Assembly (NCBI GenBank): GCA_013373085.1
Contig: JABXIM010000213.1
Coordinates: forward strand, 1 to 39,916
Reading direction: 5' to 3'
Origin: Oceanospirillaceae bacterium
GTDB taxonomy: Bacteria > Pseudomonadota > Gammaproteobacteria > Pseudomonadales > Balneatricaceae
DNA length: 39,916 bases
The notes under the pieces are model-generated. The model saw only the letters and a list, made by a program, of their open reading frames with translations. It was not told the DNA's origin and searched no databases. Shown piece by piece: positions 7,343 through 15,068 of the stretch; positions within the stretch are counted from its first letter, which is position 1; each line of letters begins with the position of its first letter. A program made the translations under genes and the position numbers.

Positions 7343-8680
7343 ATGGACGCCAGCCGCGCAAGGAAGATACTGGTTCTGGGGGCGGGGCCCGCCGGAGGCG
7401 CGGTCGCGCTCGGGCTGCGACGCCTCGGGTACTCCGTTTGCGTCGTCAGTGAGCCGCGACCGTTCTCGGCCGTGGAGGGAATTTCCGAGCGAGTGGTCGA
7501 AGGGCTGCGCAACGCCGGTTTCGAGGCGGCGCTCAAGACCCTGCCGGCGCCGACGCCACGTCGCGTGCACTGGAACGGAGTCACCAGTGCGGCCAATGCC
7601 GAGCGATTGGTGATTCGGACCGAGTTTGACCAGGGCATTCTGGTCGATCTCGAACGCAACGGGGTTGAACTGGTGCAGGGGCGGATCTGTGGCAGCAGCC
7701 GTGGAGACGATGGTTATCGCGTCGATGTCGAGACCACTGACGGTGCCCGGACGCTGCACGCCGGATTCCTGGTCGAAGCGCGGGGGCGCGCGGCGCCGGG
7801 GACAGGGCTCGAGCGCCTGCGCGGTCCTGAAACCCTGAGCCTGCTGCAATACTGGAGCGGACCTGCCATCACGCCGCGCACCGCGGTGCAAAGTTGCGCT
7901 GATGGCTGGGCCTGGATGGCCGCTACCGCAGACGGGCGCCGCTATCTGCAACTTACGGTTGATGTCGCCAGTGCCGGTCTGCCACCGAAGGAACAACTGG
8001 TCGAGCATTGCAACAGCCGGTTGCGCGCGCTGGAAATGGCCGCGCCATTTATTGACGGCGCAGAGCCCACCGGTGAACTGCATGCCCGAACCAGCACACC
8101 GATATTATGTCGCGAACCGGTGGGGGACGACTGGATCCGCGTAGGCGACGCGGCGATGGCGGTCGACCCGCTCTCGGGCAATGGCATTTTCCAGTCGCTG
8201 TCGAGCGCGATGCAGGCGCCGGCGGTGATCAATACGCTGCTACAGCAACCGCAGCGTGCGCGCCTGGCCCGCGCCTTTCACAAGGCCCGCATCGAGGAGC
8301 TTTTTTTCCGCTTCGCCCGCATCGGCCGAGATTTCTACGCCCAGGAAGCGGCGTTCGCAAGCGAGCCGTTCTGGCAGCGCCGCCGCGACTGGCCCGACCA
8401 GATACCGATGCACCGCACCGTAAAGCCGCAGGATGTCAGCATCGCACGCCGGCCTGTGGTGGAGAACGATCTGATTCGCGACGCCGAGGTCGTGGTAACA
8501 CCGGATCAGCCCCTCGGGGTCTGGCACCTGCAGGGGCTGCCGCTGGCGCCGTTGTTACGGGCTTTGCGCAACGGTACGCCGGGCGATCACCCCGAGCACC
8601 TCCTGGCCGCCGCGCTCGGGGACAAAAAGGCGCTGGCGCCGCAGTTGCTCACCTGGATCCGCCGCCAGGGCTGGATCTGA
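7343..8680 (+). CDS. FAD-dependent monooxygenase, QhpG / tryptophan-halogenase-like
   Basis: A 445-residue flavoprotein. The N-terminal dinucleotide-binding motif is VLGAGPAGG (residues 11-19), with a second FAD motif VGDAAMAVDPLSGNG around Asp269, as in p-hydroxybenzoate-hydroxylase-like and flavin halogenase-like enzymes. The stretch SAVEGISERVVEGL after the first strand resembles QhpG, the monooxygenase that hydroxylates the cofactor tryptophan of quinohemoprotein amine dehydrogenase in Paracoccus. That match is from memory, and the gene is about 25 kb from qhpA here. I see no WxWxIP halogenase signature. The ATG at 7343 is chosen for GGAGG just upstream, which places GAGPAG at residue 13; in-frame starts at 7247 and 7301 would add an unrelated leader. 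A PaaX-like regulator follows. Confidence 0.75.
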   Translation: MDASRARKILVLGAGPAGGAVALGLRRLGYSVCVVSEPRPFSAVEGISERVVEGLRNAGFEAALKTLPAPTPRRVHWNGVTSAANAERLVIRTEFDQGILVDLERNGVELVQGRICGSSRGDDGYRVDVETTDGARTLHAGFLVEARGRAAPGTGLERLRGPETLSLLQYWSGPAITPRTAVQSCADGWAWMAATADGRRYLQLTVDVASAGLPPKEQLVEHCNSRLRALEMAAPFIDGAEPTGELHARTSTPILCREPVGDDWIRVGDAAMAVDPLSGNGIFQSLSSAMQAPAVINTLLQQPQRARLARAFHKARIEELFFRFARIGRDFYAQEAAFASEPFWQRRRDWPDQIPMHRTVKPQDVSIARRPVVENDLIRDAEVVVTPDQPLGVWHLQGLPLAPLLRALRNGTPGDHPEHLLAAALGDKKALAPQLLTWIRRQGWI

Positions 8681-8682
8681 TT

Positions 8683-8804
8683 CGTAGGGGCGGCGCACCC
8701 AAAAGGGCCGTTCCTCGGTGCGATGACCGCCCCGGCGGATCAGTTCGCCGCGGGGAAGTGCCCTTCGGGTACTCGGCTTCCACGTACCGATCGCCGCCCC
8801 TGTA
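8683..8804. repeat. REP-like palindromic element
   Basis: Outer arms CGTAGGGGCGGCG (8683-8695) and CGCCGCCCCTGTA (8792-8804) pair at nearly all positions. An internal segment TTCGCCGCGGGG-AAGTGCCCTT is, in reverse complement, the same module seen at 1344-1365 with one mismatch. It lies between the flavoprotein gene and the paaX-like promoter. Confidence 0.55.
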
Positions 8805-8819
8805 TCGGAAACCACCGTT

Positions 8820-8848
8820 TTGCATCTGCACAACGGGCTCTATAAAAT
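8820..8848 (+). promoter_or_regulatory. Candidate sigma-70 promoter of the paaX-like gene
   Basis: TTGCAT (8820-8825) and TAAAAT (8843-8848) are separated by 17 bases, a good sigma-70 spacing. They sit about 40 bases before the paaX-like start codon, just after a REP-like element. Confidence 0.5.
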
Positions 8849-8887
8849 AGCGCGAGACTCTCCATCTGGTAGGATTTTCCCGAATTT

Positions 8888-9817
8888 ATGAGCAGTTCCA
8901 GTCATCTGAACGAACTGGTCCGTCAGTTCTGCCAGCAGCGGCCGATTCGCGCCGGCTCTCTGATCATTACCATCTTCGGCGACGCCATAGTACCCCGCGG
9001 CGGTACCGTCTGGCTCGGTAGCCTTATTCAGGTGCTGGAGTCCCTCGGTCTCAATCAGCGGCTGGTGCGTACCTCGGTGTTCCGGCTCAGCAAGGAAGAG
9101 AACTGGTTGTCGGCGGAGCAGGTTGGGCGTCGGGCCTATTACAGCCTGACCACCCAGGGCCGGCGCCGGTTCGACAAGGCGTTCAAGCGTATTTACGTGC
9201 CCGTGCTACCCGAGTGGGATGGTACCTGGTGCCTGGCGGTGCTGTCGCAGTTGCCGACCGAGAAACGCCAGGAGGTGCGTGACGAGCTGCAGTGGATGGG
9301 ATTCGGCGCCTTTTCGCCGACGCTAATGGCGGCACCCAACTACGACATGCTGGAACTGCGCAACACCCTGCAGGAGCTGGACGCGCTGGATGGCTGCATC
9401 CTGTTCGAAACCCGGCAGAGCGAGACCAGCTCTTCGCGGGCGCTGCGTGAACAGGCCCGCGAGTGCTGGAACCTGGACCATATTTCCGACAATTACCGCC
9501 AGTTCCTCGACCGCTTCCGCCCGGTGTGGCAGGAGCTGAAGAACAAGGACAGCCTGGATCCGCAGGAGTGCTTTGTGGCCCGCACGCTGCTGATCCATGA
9601 CTATCGTAAACTGCTGTTGCGCGACCCCCAGCTACCGGTGGAGCTGTTGCCGGCGGACTGGAGCGGAGTCGCGGCGCGCCAGCTGTGCCGCAACCTCTAC
9701 AGCCTCGTCTGCGCGCCTTCCGAGAACTACATCAGTGAAACGATGGAAACCGCCGAAGGGCCGCTGCCTGAGCCGGCACCGGCCTTTTACAAGCGCTTCG
9801 GTGGCCTGAAAGTCTGA
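8888..9817 (+). CDS. paaX: PaaX-family transcriptional regulator
   Basis: A 309-residue PaaX-type repressor, a family whose best-known member represses phenylacetate degradation and is released by phenylacetyl-CoA. The N-terminal winged helix carries the family stretch SLIITIFGDAIVPRGGTVWLGSLI and RLVRTSVFRLSKEENW. The middle region has the WDGTWCLAVLS block, and the C-terminal PaaX_C-type region includes CFVARTLLIHDYRKLLLRDPQLP. No paa catabolic genes are in the window. It follows the QhpG-like gene on the same strand with its own probable promoter. Phenylacetate is the usual end product of phenethylamine oxidation by quinohemoprotein amine dehydrogenase, so a physiological link is plausible but unproven. 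Confidence 0.88.
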   Translation: MSSSSHLNELVRQFCQQRPIRAGSLIITIFGDAIVPRGGTVWLGSLIQVLESLGLNQRLVRTSVFRLSKEENWLSAEQVGRRAYYSLTTQGRRRFDKAFKRIYVPVLPEWDGTWCLAVLSQLPTEKRQEVRDELQWMGFGAFSPTLMAAPNYDMLELRNTLQELDALDGCILFETRQSETSSSRALREQARECWNLDHISDNYRQFLDRFRPVWQELKNKDSLDPQECFVARTLLIHDYRKLLLRDPQLPVELLPADWSGVAARQLCRNLYSLVCAPSENYISETMETAEGPLPEPAPAFYKRFGGLKV

Positions 9818-9831
9818 TTATGATTAGCTCC

Positions 9832-10077
9832 TTACAGCTTGCTGAAGGCGTCGTCGAAATCCCTGGCCGCCGCCTCGGTGAAGATGAAAGTCTTGCGAAT
9901 GTAGGCGAGGGTATTCTTCTCGATTTCGGTCACGCCGGTCCCGTCGTTCGCGGATGTGAACAGGTCCGCCACCTCGTCCTTCGACAATTTTTCCTCGCCC
10001 TGGCCGGTTGTATGCTTGCGCGCTAGGTCCAGCAGTTCCTTTTCGTACTTGTTACCGTCGATCGTTTCGTATGCCAC
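9832..10077 (-). CDS. Small conserved-looking hypothetical protein, 81 residues
   Basis: An 81-residue acidic soluble protein. A GTG start at 10077 is chosen because AAGGAG lies six bases upstream on the minus strand; that site overlaps the alternative ATG at 10095. The product begins with AYETIDGNKYEKELLDLARK, continues with GEEKLSKDEVADLFTSANDG and ends with NTLAYIRKTFIFTEAAARDF. It has the look of small helical proteins of unknown function in proteobacteria and cyanobacteria, with an EF-hand-like acidic segment, but I cannot name a family. It converges on the paaX-like gene, with stop codons about 15 bases apart, and diverges from the sulfatase gene. Confidence 0.75.
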   Translation of the reverse strand: MAYETIDGNKYEKELLDLARKHTTGQGEEKLSKDEVADLFTSANDGTGVTEIEKNTLAYIRKTFIFTEAAARDFDDAFSKL

Positions 10078-10177
10078 CGTCGTCTCCTTGTGCATAGGGT
10101 CTGCGCCTCTCATCCGTACAGCTTTCCCGGCAGGCTTTTTGAGAGTAGCAGTAGTCGGGCGACTCTTCACGCAGGTG

Positions 10178-10192
10178 CAGCATACTATGCTG
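10178..10192. promoter_or_regulatory. 15-base palindrome in the divergent sulfatase promoter region
   Basis: CAGCATA-C-TATGCTG is a perfect dyad between the 81-residue ORF and the sulfatase gene. The 314-base gap (10078-10391) otherwise shows only a seven-pair stem, TCTGCGG (10353-10359) with CCGCAGA (10370-10376), immediately before the sulfatase ribosome-binding site. The dyad could be an operator; no partner regulator is identified. Confidence 0.35.
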
Positions 10193-10391
10193 TTCATGGC
10201 CGACGAGGCTTGCCGGTGCGATTGCTTCCGTAATGGCAATAAAGTTGTTCCGGCTGGTTGCATTATTTACGGGCGTCATTTAGCTAACCTGATCGCCGGT
10301 CATCGGACTCTGTGCCATTTCCCGGCGCCTGATCCGGTAGAACAATAACAAGTCTGCGGTCCCCCGATGCCGCAGAACAGGAGACTCGACA

Positions 10392-12077
10392 ATGACCTTC
10401 AAACCCCTTTCGATGCTGGCGCTGGGTGCGGCGCTGGCGAGTGTCCCTTATTGCCAGACGGTATTGGCGGCCGCCACCAAGGCCCAGTCCGACCGTCCCA
10501 ATATCCTCGTAGTGGTTGCCGATGACCTCGGCTATGCGGATCTCGGGAGCTACGGCGGCGAGATCGATACGCCGAACCTGGATGCCCTGGCCGGTTCCGG
10601 TATCCGCTTTTCCAACTTTCACGCCGAGCCGGCCTGCTCGCCGACGCGTGCGGCGCTGCTGACCGGCGTCGATCCCCACAAGGCCGGGCTCGGCAACATG
10701 GCCGAGGAGCTGGCGCCGAATCAGGAGGGCAAGCCGGGCTACGAAGGATTCCTCAACGACCGCGTGGTCAGCATTGCCAGTCTGCTGAAGGACTCCGGCT
10801 ATCAGACCTACCTGACCGGCAAGTGGCACCTGGGCAAGACCGAAGAGACCAGCCCCGCGGCGCGCGGTTTCGACAAGTCCTTTGCGCTGCTGGTAAGCGG
10901 CAGCCACTTTGACGACATGAAGCCGGCGTACGCGCCGACACCGGATGCCAAGGCGCTGTACCGCGAAGGCATGACCATGCTCGACAAGCTGCCGGACAAT
11001 TTCGAGTACTCGACGCAGTTTTACGCCGACCAGATGATCGAGTATATCGATGCCGACAAGGATTCCGGCAAGCCGTTCTTCGCCTACCTTTCCTACTTCG
11101 CGCCGCACTGGCCGCTGCAGGCGCCGGACGCCGCGCTGAAAAAGTACGAGGGGCGCTACGACGAGGGCTACGACGCGGTCATCGCGCGCCGGCTGCAGAA
11201 ACAGAAGGAACTGGGCCTGATCCCAGCCGATGCAGAGGGCGCGGAACGTCCGCCCAAGGGGAAGCCCTGGGACGAACTCACCGCTGAACAGCAGAAGATC
11301 GAGAAGCGCCAGATGGAGGTCTATGCGGCGATGGTCGATCAGATCGACGTTCATACCGGCCGCCTGATCGACTACCTCAAGGCCAACGATCTCTATGACA
11401 ATACCGTAGTGCTGTTCATATCCGACAACGGACCGGAGGGCCACGATCTCGACGAAACCTGGCCTGCCGACCAGTTCCCGGCGATCCGCAAGGTGATCGA
11501 CGAGACCAACGACTTCAGCTACGAGCAGATGGGGCGCGTCGGTTCCTATACCTTCTACGGTCCGAGCTGGGCCCAGGCGTCGTCGCCGGCCTTCCGCTTG
11601 CACAAGGGCTTCCCGACCGAAGGGGGCACCCGTGTGCCCGCCATGCTGCGCATGCCGGATGGCGCGCGCCAGGGCGAGATCGTGCATGACCTGGTTACCG
11701 TGCGCGATGTCACGCCGACATTGCTGGAGCTGGCCGCTGTCGAGCATCCGGGTACACGCTACAAGGACCGCGATATCGAGGCCATGACCGGTATGTCCTT
11801 CGCGTCGCTGCCCAAGGGCGACAAGATGCCCGAGCGTGTCGTCGGCGGCGAGCTGTTCGGCAAACGCTTCGTCCGCGCCGGCGGCTGGAAACTGGTGCAC
11901 ATGCCCGAGCCCTGGGGCACCGGCGAGTGGAACCTCTACAACCTCAAGACCGATCTGGCCGAGCGTCACGACCTTGCAGCGCAAGAGCCGGAAAAACTCG
12001 CTGAAATGAAAGCGCTCTGGGAGCAGTACGCCAAGGATAACAACGTGATCCTGCCGGACCAGGTCAGCGGTTATTAA
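10392..12077 (+). CDS. Periplasmic arylsulfatase (type I, formylglycine-dependent)
   Basis: A 561-residue sulfatase. A Sec signal peptide covers roughly the first 27 residues (hydrophobic core MLALGAALASV, cleavage near LAA). The core begins RPNILVVVADDLGYADLG, with metal-binding Asp44 and Asp45. The active-site signature CSPTRAALLTG places the cysteine converted to formylglycine at Cys82. GKWHLG and FISDNGPEGHD supply further metal and sulfate contacts. Length matches bacterial arylsulfatases such as Pseudomonas AtsA, which hydrolyse aryl or alkyl sulfate esters for sulfur scavenging. CAGGAG lies upstream of the ATG. No dedicated sulfate-ester transporter or formylglycine-generating enzyme is nearby, so the substrate is unknown. 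Confidence 0.92.
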   Translation: MTFKPLSMLALGAALASVPYCQTVLAAATKAQSDRPNILVVVADDLGYADLGSYGGEIDTPNLDALAGSGIRFSNFHAEPACSPTRAALLTGVDPHKAGLGNMAEELAPNQEGKPGYEGFLNDRVVSIASLLKDSGYQTYLTGKWHLGKTEETSPAARGFDKSFALLVSGSHFDDMKPAYAPTPDAKALYREGMTMLDKLPDNFEYSTQFYADQMIEYIDADKDSGKPFFAYLSYFAPHWPLQAPDAALKKYEGRYDEGYDAVIARRLQKQKELGLIPADAEGAERPPKGKPWDELTAEQQKIEKRQMEVYAAMVDQIDVHTGRLIDYLKANDLYDNTVVLFISDNGPEGHDLDETWPADQFPAIRKVIDETNDFSYEQMGRVGSYTFYGPSWAQASSPAFRLHKGFPTEGGTRVPAMLRMPDGARQGEIVHDLVTVRDVTPTLLELAAVEHPGTRYKDRDIEAMTGMSFASLPKGDKMPERVVGGELFGKRFVRAGGWKLVHMPEPWGTGEWNLYNLKTDLAERHDLAAQEPEKLAEMKALWEQYAKDNNVILPDQVSGY

Positions 12078-12118
12078 GTAGGTTGGGTCAAGCGACGCAG
12101 GAGCGGACCCAACACCAA
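12078..12118. repeat. GTAGGTTGGGT-type intergenic repeat
   Basis: GTAGGTTGGGTC starts in the stop region of the sulfatase gene. TTGGGTC (12083-12089) pairs with GACCCAA (12106-12112). The GTAGG-TGGGT core recurs in the element at 38285-38362 and resembles dispersed repeats widespread in gammaproteobacteria. Confidence 0.5.
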
Positions 12119-12161
12119 ACCCCGCCAAGAACTGCACCGTAAAACATTGCCCGGTGTACTG

Positions 12162-12185
12162 CGGCGGACCCGTTCGGGTCCGCCG
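12162..12185. terminator. GC-rich hairpin between convergent sulfatase and LysR genes
   Basis: CGGCGGACCCG and CGGGTCCGCCG are perfect complements of 11 bases with a two-base loop, three bases from the LysR stop codon. A weak T-rich run (ATTTCATTTC) follows on the plus strand and none on the minus strand, so it is a probable terminator for the sulfatase gene. Confidence 0.6.
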
Positions 12186-12188
12186 ATT

Positions 12189-13121
12189 TCATTTCGGCCC
12201 ATCGTCCTGCGGCGCCTCTGATTCGAGGCATAAGACCGATTCCTCGACCAGCGTCACCATGTTGCCCAGTGTCGGCGAGTCGTTGTCGCTGCGCCAGGCG
12301 AACCACAACGGCATTTCGCAGGTCTCCAGTTCAGCCATTGGACAGAAGCGGACACCGGGCATGAATTGCCCGCTGTTGGCGGCGGCGGGCACGATGGCGA
12401 TACCGAGTCCCGCCGCCACCATGCTCAGGGCGGCGATATTGTCGGCGCCGTACTGCACGACCCGCGGACTGAAACCATGGCTTTGGAAGTGTGCCTGCAT
12501 GCGGTCATAGTACGCGGGCGAGACGCTGCGGTGCCCCCAGATGAAATCCTCGTTGCCGAGGTCGGCAAGCCGGGACGGCGGTGAAGCGGCCAGGGGCGAC
12601 GTTTCCGGCACTGCAAGTATCAGGTGGTCGCGGTGCAGTAACCGGGTCGAAAGCCCCGCCGGCGCCTCATCGCCCAGGTACAGGATCCCCGCATCCAGCT
12701 TGCCTTGCCGTAACCGCTCGAGCTGTGCGCCCGATAACAGCGGTGACACCTCGAAGGCGACACCGGTATAGCGTTTGCGATAGGCGCCGAGCAGCTGCGC
12801 CACCATCGGCACCCACAGGTGCGTCACGGTGATGCCCAGGCTGAGTTTGCCGCTCAAGCCGCTACCGATTGCCGCCAGTCGCGCCATCACCTGCTGGCGT
12901 CGTTCCAGCAGGTCCTGCGCGTCTTCATACAGTGCCTGGCCGGCGACCGTAAGCTGCATGCCCTGGGCATGGCGGATAAAGAGCTGCGTGCCCAGCGACT
13001 CCTCGAGCAACCTGATCTGACGGGTGAGGGCGGGCTGGGCCACGAGCACGCGGCGACTGGCGCCGGATACCGAACCTTCTTCCACCACGGCGACGAAGTA
13101 CTGCAGTTGGCGAAAATCCAT
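12189..13121 (-). CDS. LysR-family transcriptional regulator
   Basis: A 310-residue LysR-type regulator. The N-terminal helix-turn-helix is complete (MDFRQLQYFVAVVEEGSVSG, VAQPALTRQIRLLEESLGTQLF), and the C-terminal part is the usual two-lobed effector-binding domain. It diverges from a small membrane protein and an SSS symporter across a 254-base gap containing an AT-rich patch (ATATTAAATATATATTT near 13157-13173). By position it most likely controls the transport and catabolic run at 13.4-20.7 kb. The effector cannot be inferred from sequence, but the substrate imported by the symporter is a reasonable guess. Confidence 0.92.
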   Translation of the reverse strand: MDFRQLQYFVAVVEEGSVSGASRRVLVAQPALTRQIRLLEESLGTQLFIRHAQGMQLTVAGQALYEDAQDLLERRQQVMARLAAIGSGLSGKLSLGITVTHLWVPMVAQLLGAYRKRYTGVAFEVSPLLSGAQLERLRQGKLDAGILYLGDEAPAGLSTRLLHRDHLILAVPETSPLAASPPSRLADLGNEDFIWGHRSVSPAYYDRMQAHFQSHGFSPRVVQYGADNIAALSMVAAGLGIAIVPAAANSGQFMPGVRFCPMAELETCEMPLWFAWRSDNDSPTLGNMVTLVEESVLCLESEAPQDDGPK

Positions 13122-13375
13122 CGCGACTGATGCCTATATCAAAAGGGTATTGAGAGGATATTAAATATATATTTCCGAGATGTCTAAAGATGCAGCATAG
13201 TGACGTTGCGTCGCCGATCCAGCCGCCATAACGGGTGGGCCAGCGAAGGCGAACACCGGTTTCGACCGGTTCAATAACAACAACCACGCGCTGCCGGCGG
13301 TTTGTCCGGTGCTTGCCATTGCTTTGAATCGATGCAATTCACGAGCCTCGCCGCGCGCGAGTAGGGAGCCGACTC

Positions 13376-13588
13376 ATGAGCAAGACCTACCATTTACTGG
13401 TCGGTTTGCATTTCACCATCTGTACTCTGGCGATGATCTGGCCGGGTGCTGTGATCGCAAACCGTTTCGAGCCCACCGTGCTGGGTATGCCTTTCCTGAT
13501 GTTCTGGTACATCCTCTGGATGGCGGTGCTGTTTGTCGGCACCTGGATCGCCTACGGCGTACGCCATGGAGGTGACCGGCATGAATGA
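13376..13588 (+). CDS. Small membrane protein, DUF3311-type, partner of SSS symporter
   Basis: A 70-residue protein with two transmembrane helices (residues about 7-25 and 37-61) linked by NRFEPTVLGMPFLMFWY. This organisation, with N-R-x-E-P and G-x-P-F, matches the small DUF3311-type proteins usually encoded directly upstream of sodium:solute symporters. GGGAG precedes the ATG. The end overlaps the symporter start by eight bases, which suggests translational coupling and perhaps a stable complex in the inner membrane. Confidence 0.85.
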   Translation: MSKTYHLLVGLHFTICTLAMIWPGAVIANRFEPTVLGMPFLMFWYILWMAVLFVGTWIAYGVRHGGDRHE

Positions 13589-15032
13589 TTCGTTCATCGT
13601 TACCGGTATCACGCTGATCTACCTGGTCGCCGTACTCTGGCTGGGGCTGAGGGCCCGTTCGCAAAGCGCCTCGAGCCTCGAAGGCTACGTTGCCGGCGGC
13701 CGCCATGTCGGCGTTGTGATCCTGTTCTTCATCCTCGGTGCGGAAATCTTTTCCGCCTTTGCCTTCCTCGGCGCACCCGGCTGGGCCTACAAGCACGGTT
13801 CGCCAGCCCTCTACATCCTTGCCTACCTGTCACTGGTGCCGATCGTGATCTGGTCCATGGGGCCCCGGGTCTCGGAACTCGGCCGCAAGCGGGGATACCT
13901 CACCCAGGGTGACATGCTTGCCGACCACTACGACAGCAAGCCGCTGGGTATCTTTGCCGGAGTGATCGGCGTGCTCGCGCTGGTGCCCTATCTGACCATC
14001 CAGATTGCCGGTGCCGGACTGCTGTTCCAGGCCGCGACCGACGGGCTGGTGCCGTTCTGGCTTGGGGCGCTGTTGGCGCTGCTGGTCACCACTGCCTACG
14101 TATTCTGCAGCGGCCTGAGCGGAATCGGATGGACCAACCTGATGCAGGGCATCATGATGATCGCGATCGCCTGGTTTCTGGGGCTGGCGATTCCGGAACG
14201 CCTCTATGGCGGCGTCGGTGAAATGTTCTCGCAGATCCAGCTGCAGATGCCCGAATATCTGACCATGCCCGGCGCTACCGGAATGGGGTGGGGCGCCTTC
14301 AGTACCGCCATCCTGATCAGCGCGTTCGGCGGAGCCATGTGGCCGCACCTGTTCATGAAGTTCTATTCCGCCGACAGCGGCCGTTCGCTGCGTCGCGTCA
14401 GCGTGCTCTATCCGCTCTATGCCTACCTGCTGGTGCCGCTGTTGTTCATTGGTTTCGCCGGCATCCTGGCCTTCGCCGACACGCCGCTGGAGCGTCCCGA
14501 TACGGTACTGCTGAAGCTGGTGATGGAGGTGGCGGACTTCCCGCCCTGGATCATCGGGCTGATGCTCTCCGGCGCGCTGGCGGCGGCGATGTCGACCGGG
14601 GCCAACCTGGCGCATACCGCGGGCGTGGTGCTGGTGCGCGATGTCTTCGGCGCCACCTTGATGCGCAATGCCAGTGACGCCACCGCCGTGAAGGTGACGC
14701 GCTGGAGCGTGGTCGGCGTCTCGCTGCTGGCCTATGTGATCGCGCTGCTCAATCCGTCATCGCTGGTGATGCTGCTGTTGGGGGCCTACGGCCTGATCGT
14801 TCAGCTGATGCCGATGGCGCTGGGTGCGCTGTTCTTCCGCAGCCTAAAGCGCCACAGCGTTTTGGCCGGTGCAACGGTGGGCAGTCTGCTGTTCCTGTTG
14901 TTCCAGTTCGCGGTCGACTCGCCGTTCGGCTGGCACGCCGGTGTGTGGGGCCTGCTGGCGAATGTGGCGGTGGTCGCGCTGTTCCAGGTGGCCGTGGCAA
15001 AAAAGCCGGCAACCCGAGAGGCCGCCGCCTGA
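13581..15032 (+). CDS. Sodium:solute symporter (SSS family)
   Basis: A 483-residue inner-membrane symporter with about 13 hydrophobic helices. Family features include YVAGGRHVG after the first helix, the FFILGAEIFSAFAFLGAPGWAY segment and GLSGIGWTNLMQGIMM in the middle. The substrate is unknown; paired systems of this type move monocarboxylates or amino acids with Na+. The ATG at 13581 is chosen for GGAGG eight bases upstream. It overlaps the preceding small membrane gene and is followed after 36 bases by an M20 amidohydrolase, so it probably imports that enzyme's substrate. A LysR regulator diverges upstream. Confidence 0.93.
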   Translation: MNDSFIVTGITLIYLVAVLWLGLRARSQSASSLEGYVAGGRHVGVVILFFILGAEIFSAFAFLGAPGWAYKHGSPALYILAYLSLVPIVIWSMGPRVSELGRKRGYLTQGDMLADHYDSKPLGIFAGVIGVLALVPYLTIQIAGAGLLFQAATDGLVPFWLGALLALLVTTAYVFCSGLSGIGWTNLMQGIMMIAIAWFLGLAIPERLYGGVGEMFSQIQLQMPEYLTMPGATGMGWGAFSTAILISAFGGAMWPHLFMKFYSADSGRSLRRVSVLYPLYAYLLVPLLFIGFAGILAFADTPLERPDTVLLKLVMEVADFPPWIIGLMLSGALAAAMSTGANLAHTAGVVLVRDVFGATLMRNASDATAVKVTRWSVVGVSLLAYVIALLNPSSLVMLLLGAYGLIVQLMPMALGALFFRSLKRHSVLAGATVGSLLFLLFQFAVDSPFGWHAGVWGLLANVAVVALFQVAVAKKPATREAAA

Positions 15033-15068
15033 AGCGGCAAAGTGATGAGTGAATCAGGAGTTTTCAAC

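Noticed and set aside
7092-7361. 89-codon minus-strand frame in the gap after glycerate kinase
   Set aside because: It is made mostly of the palindromic element, has a Cys/Arg-rich product without a family and overlaps the flavoprotein start.
7343-8680. Flavin-dependent tryptophan halogenase
   Set aside because: FAD motifs are present, but I do not see the WxWxIP signature; a QhpG-like or other monooxygenase is a better reading.
10284-12137. 617-codon minus-strand frame opposite the sulfatase
   Set aside because: Covers the complete arylsulfatase gene, which has all catalytic motifs; the antisense product has none.
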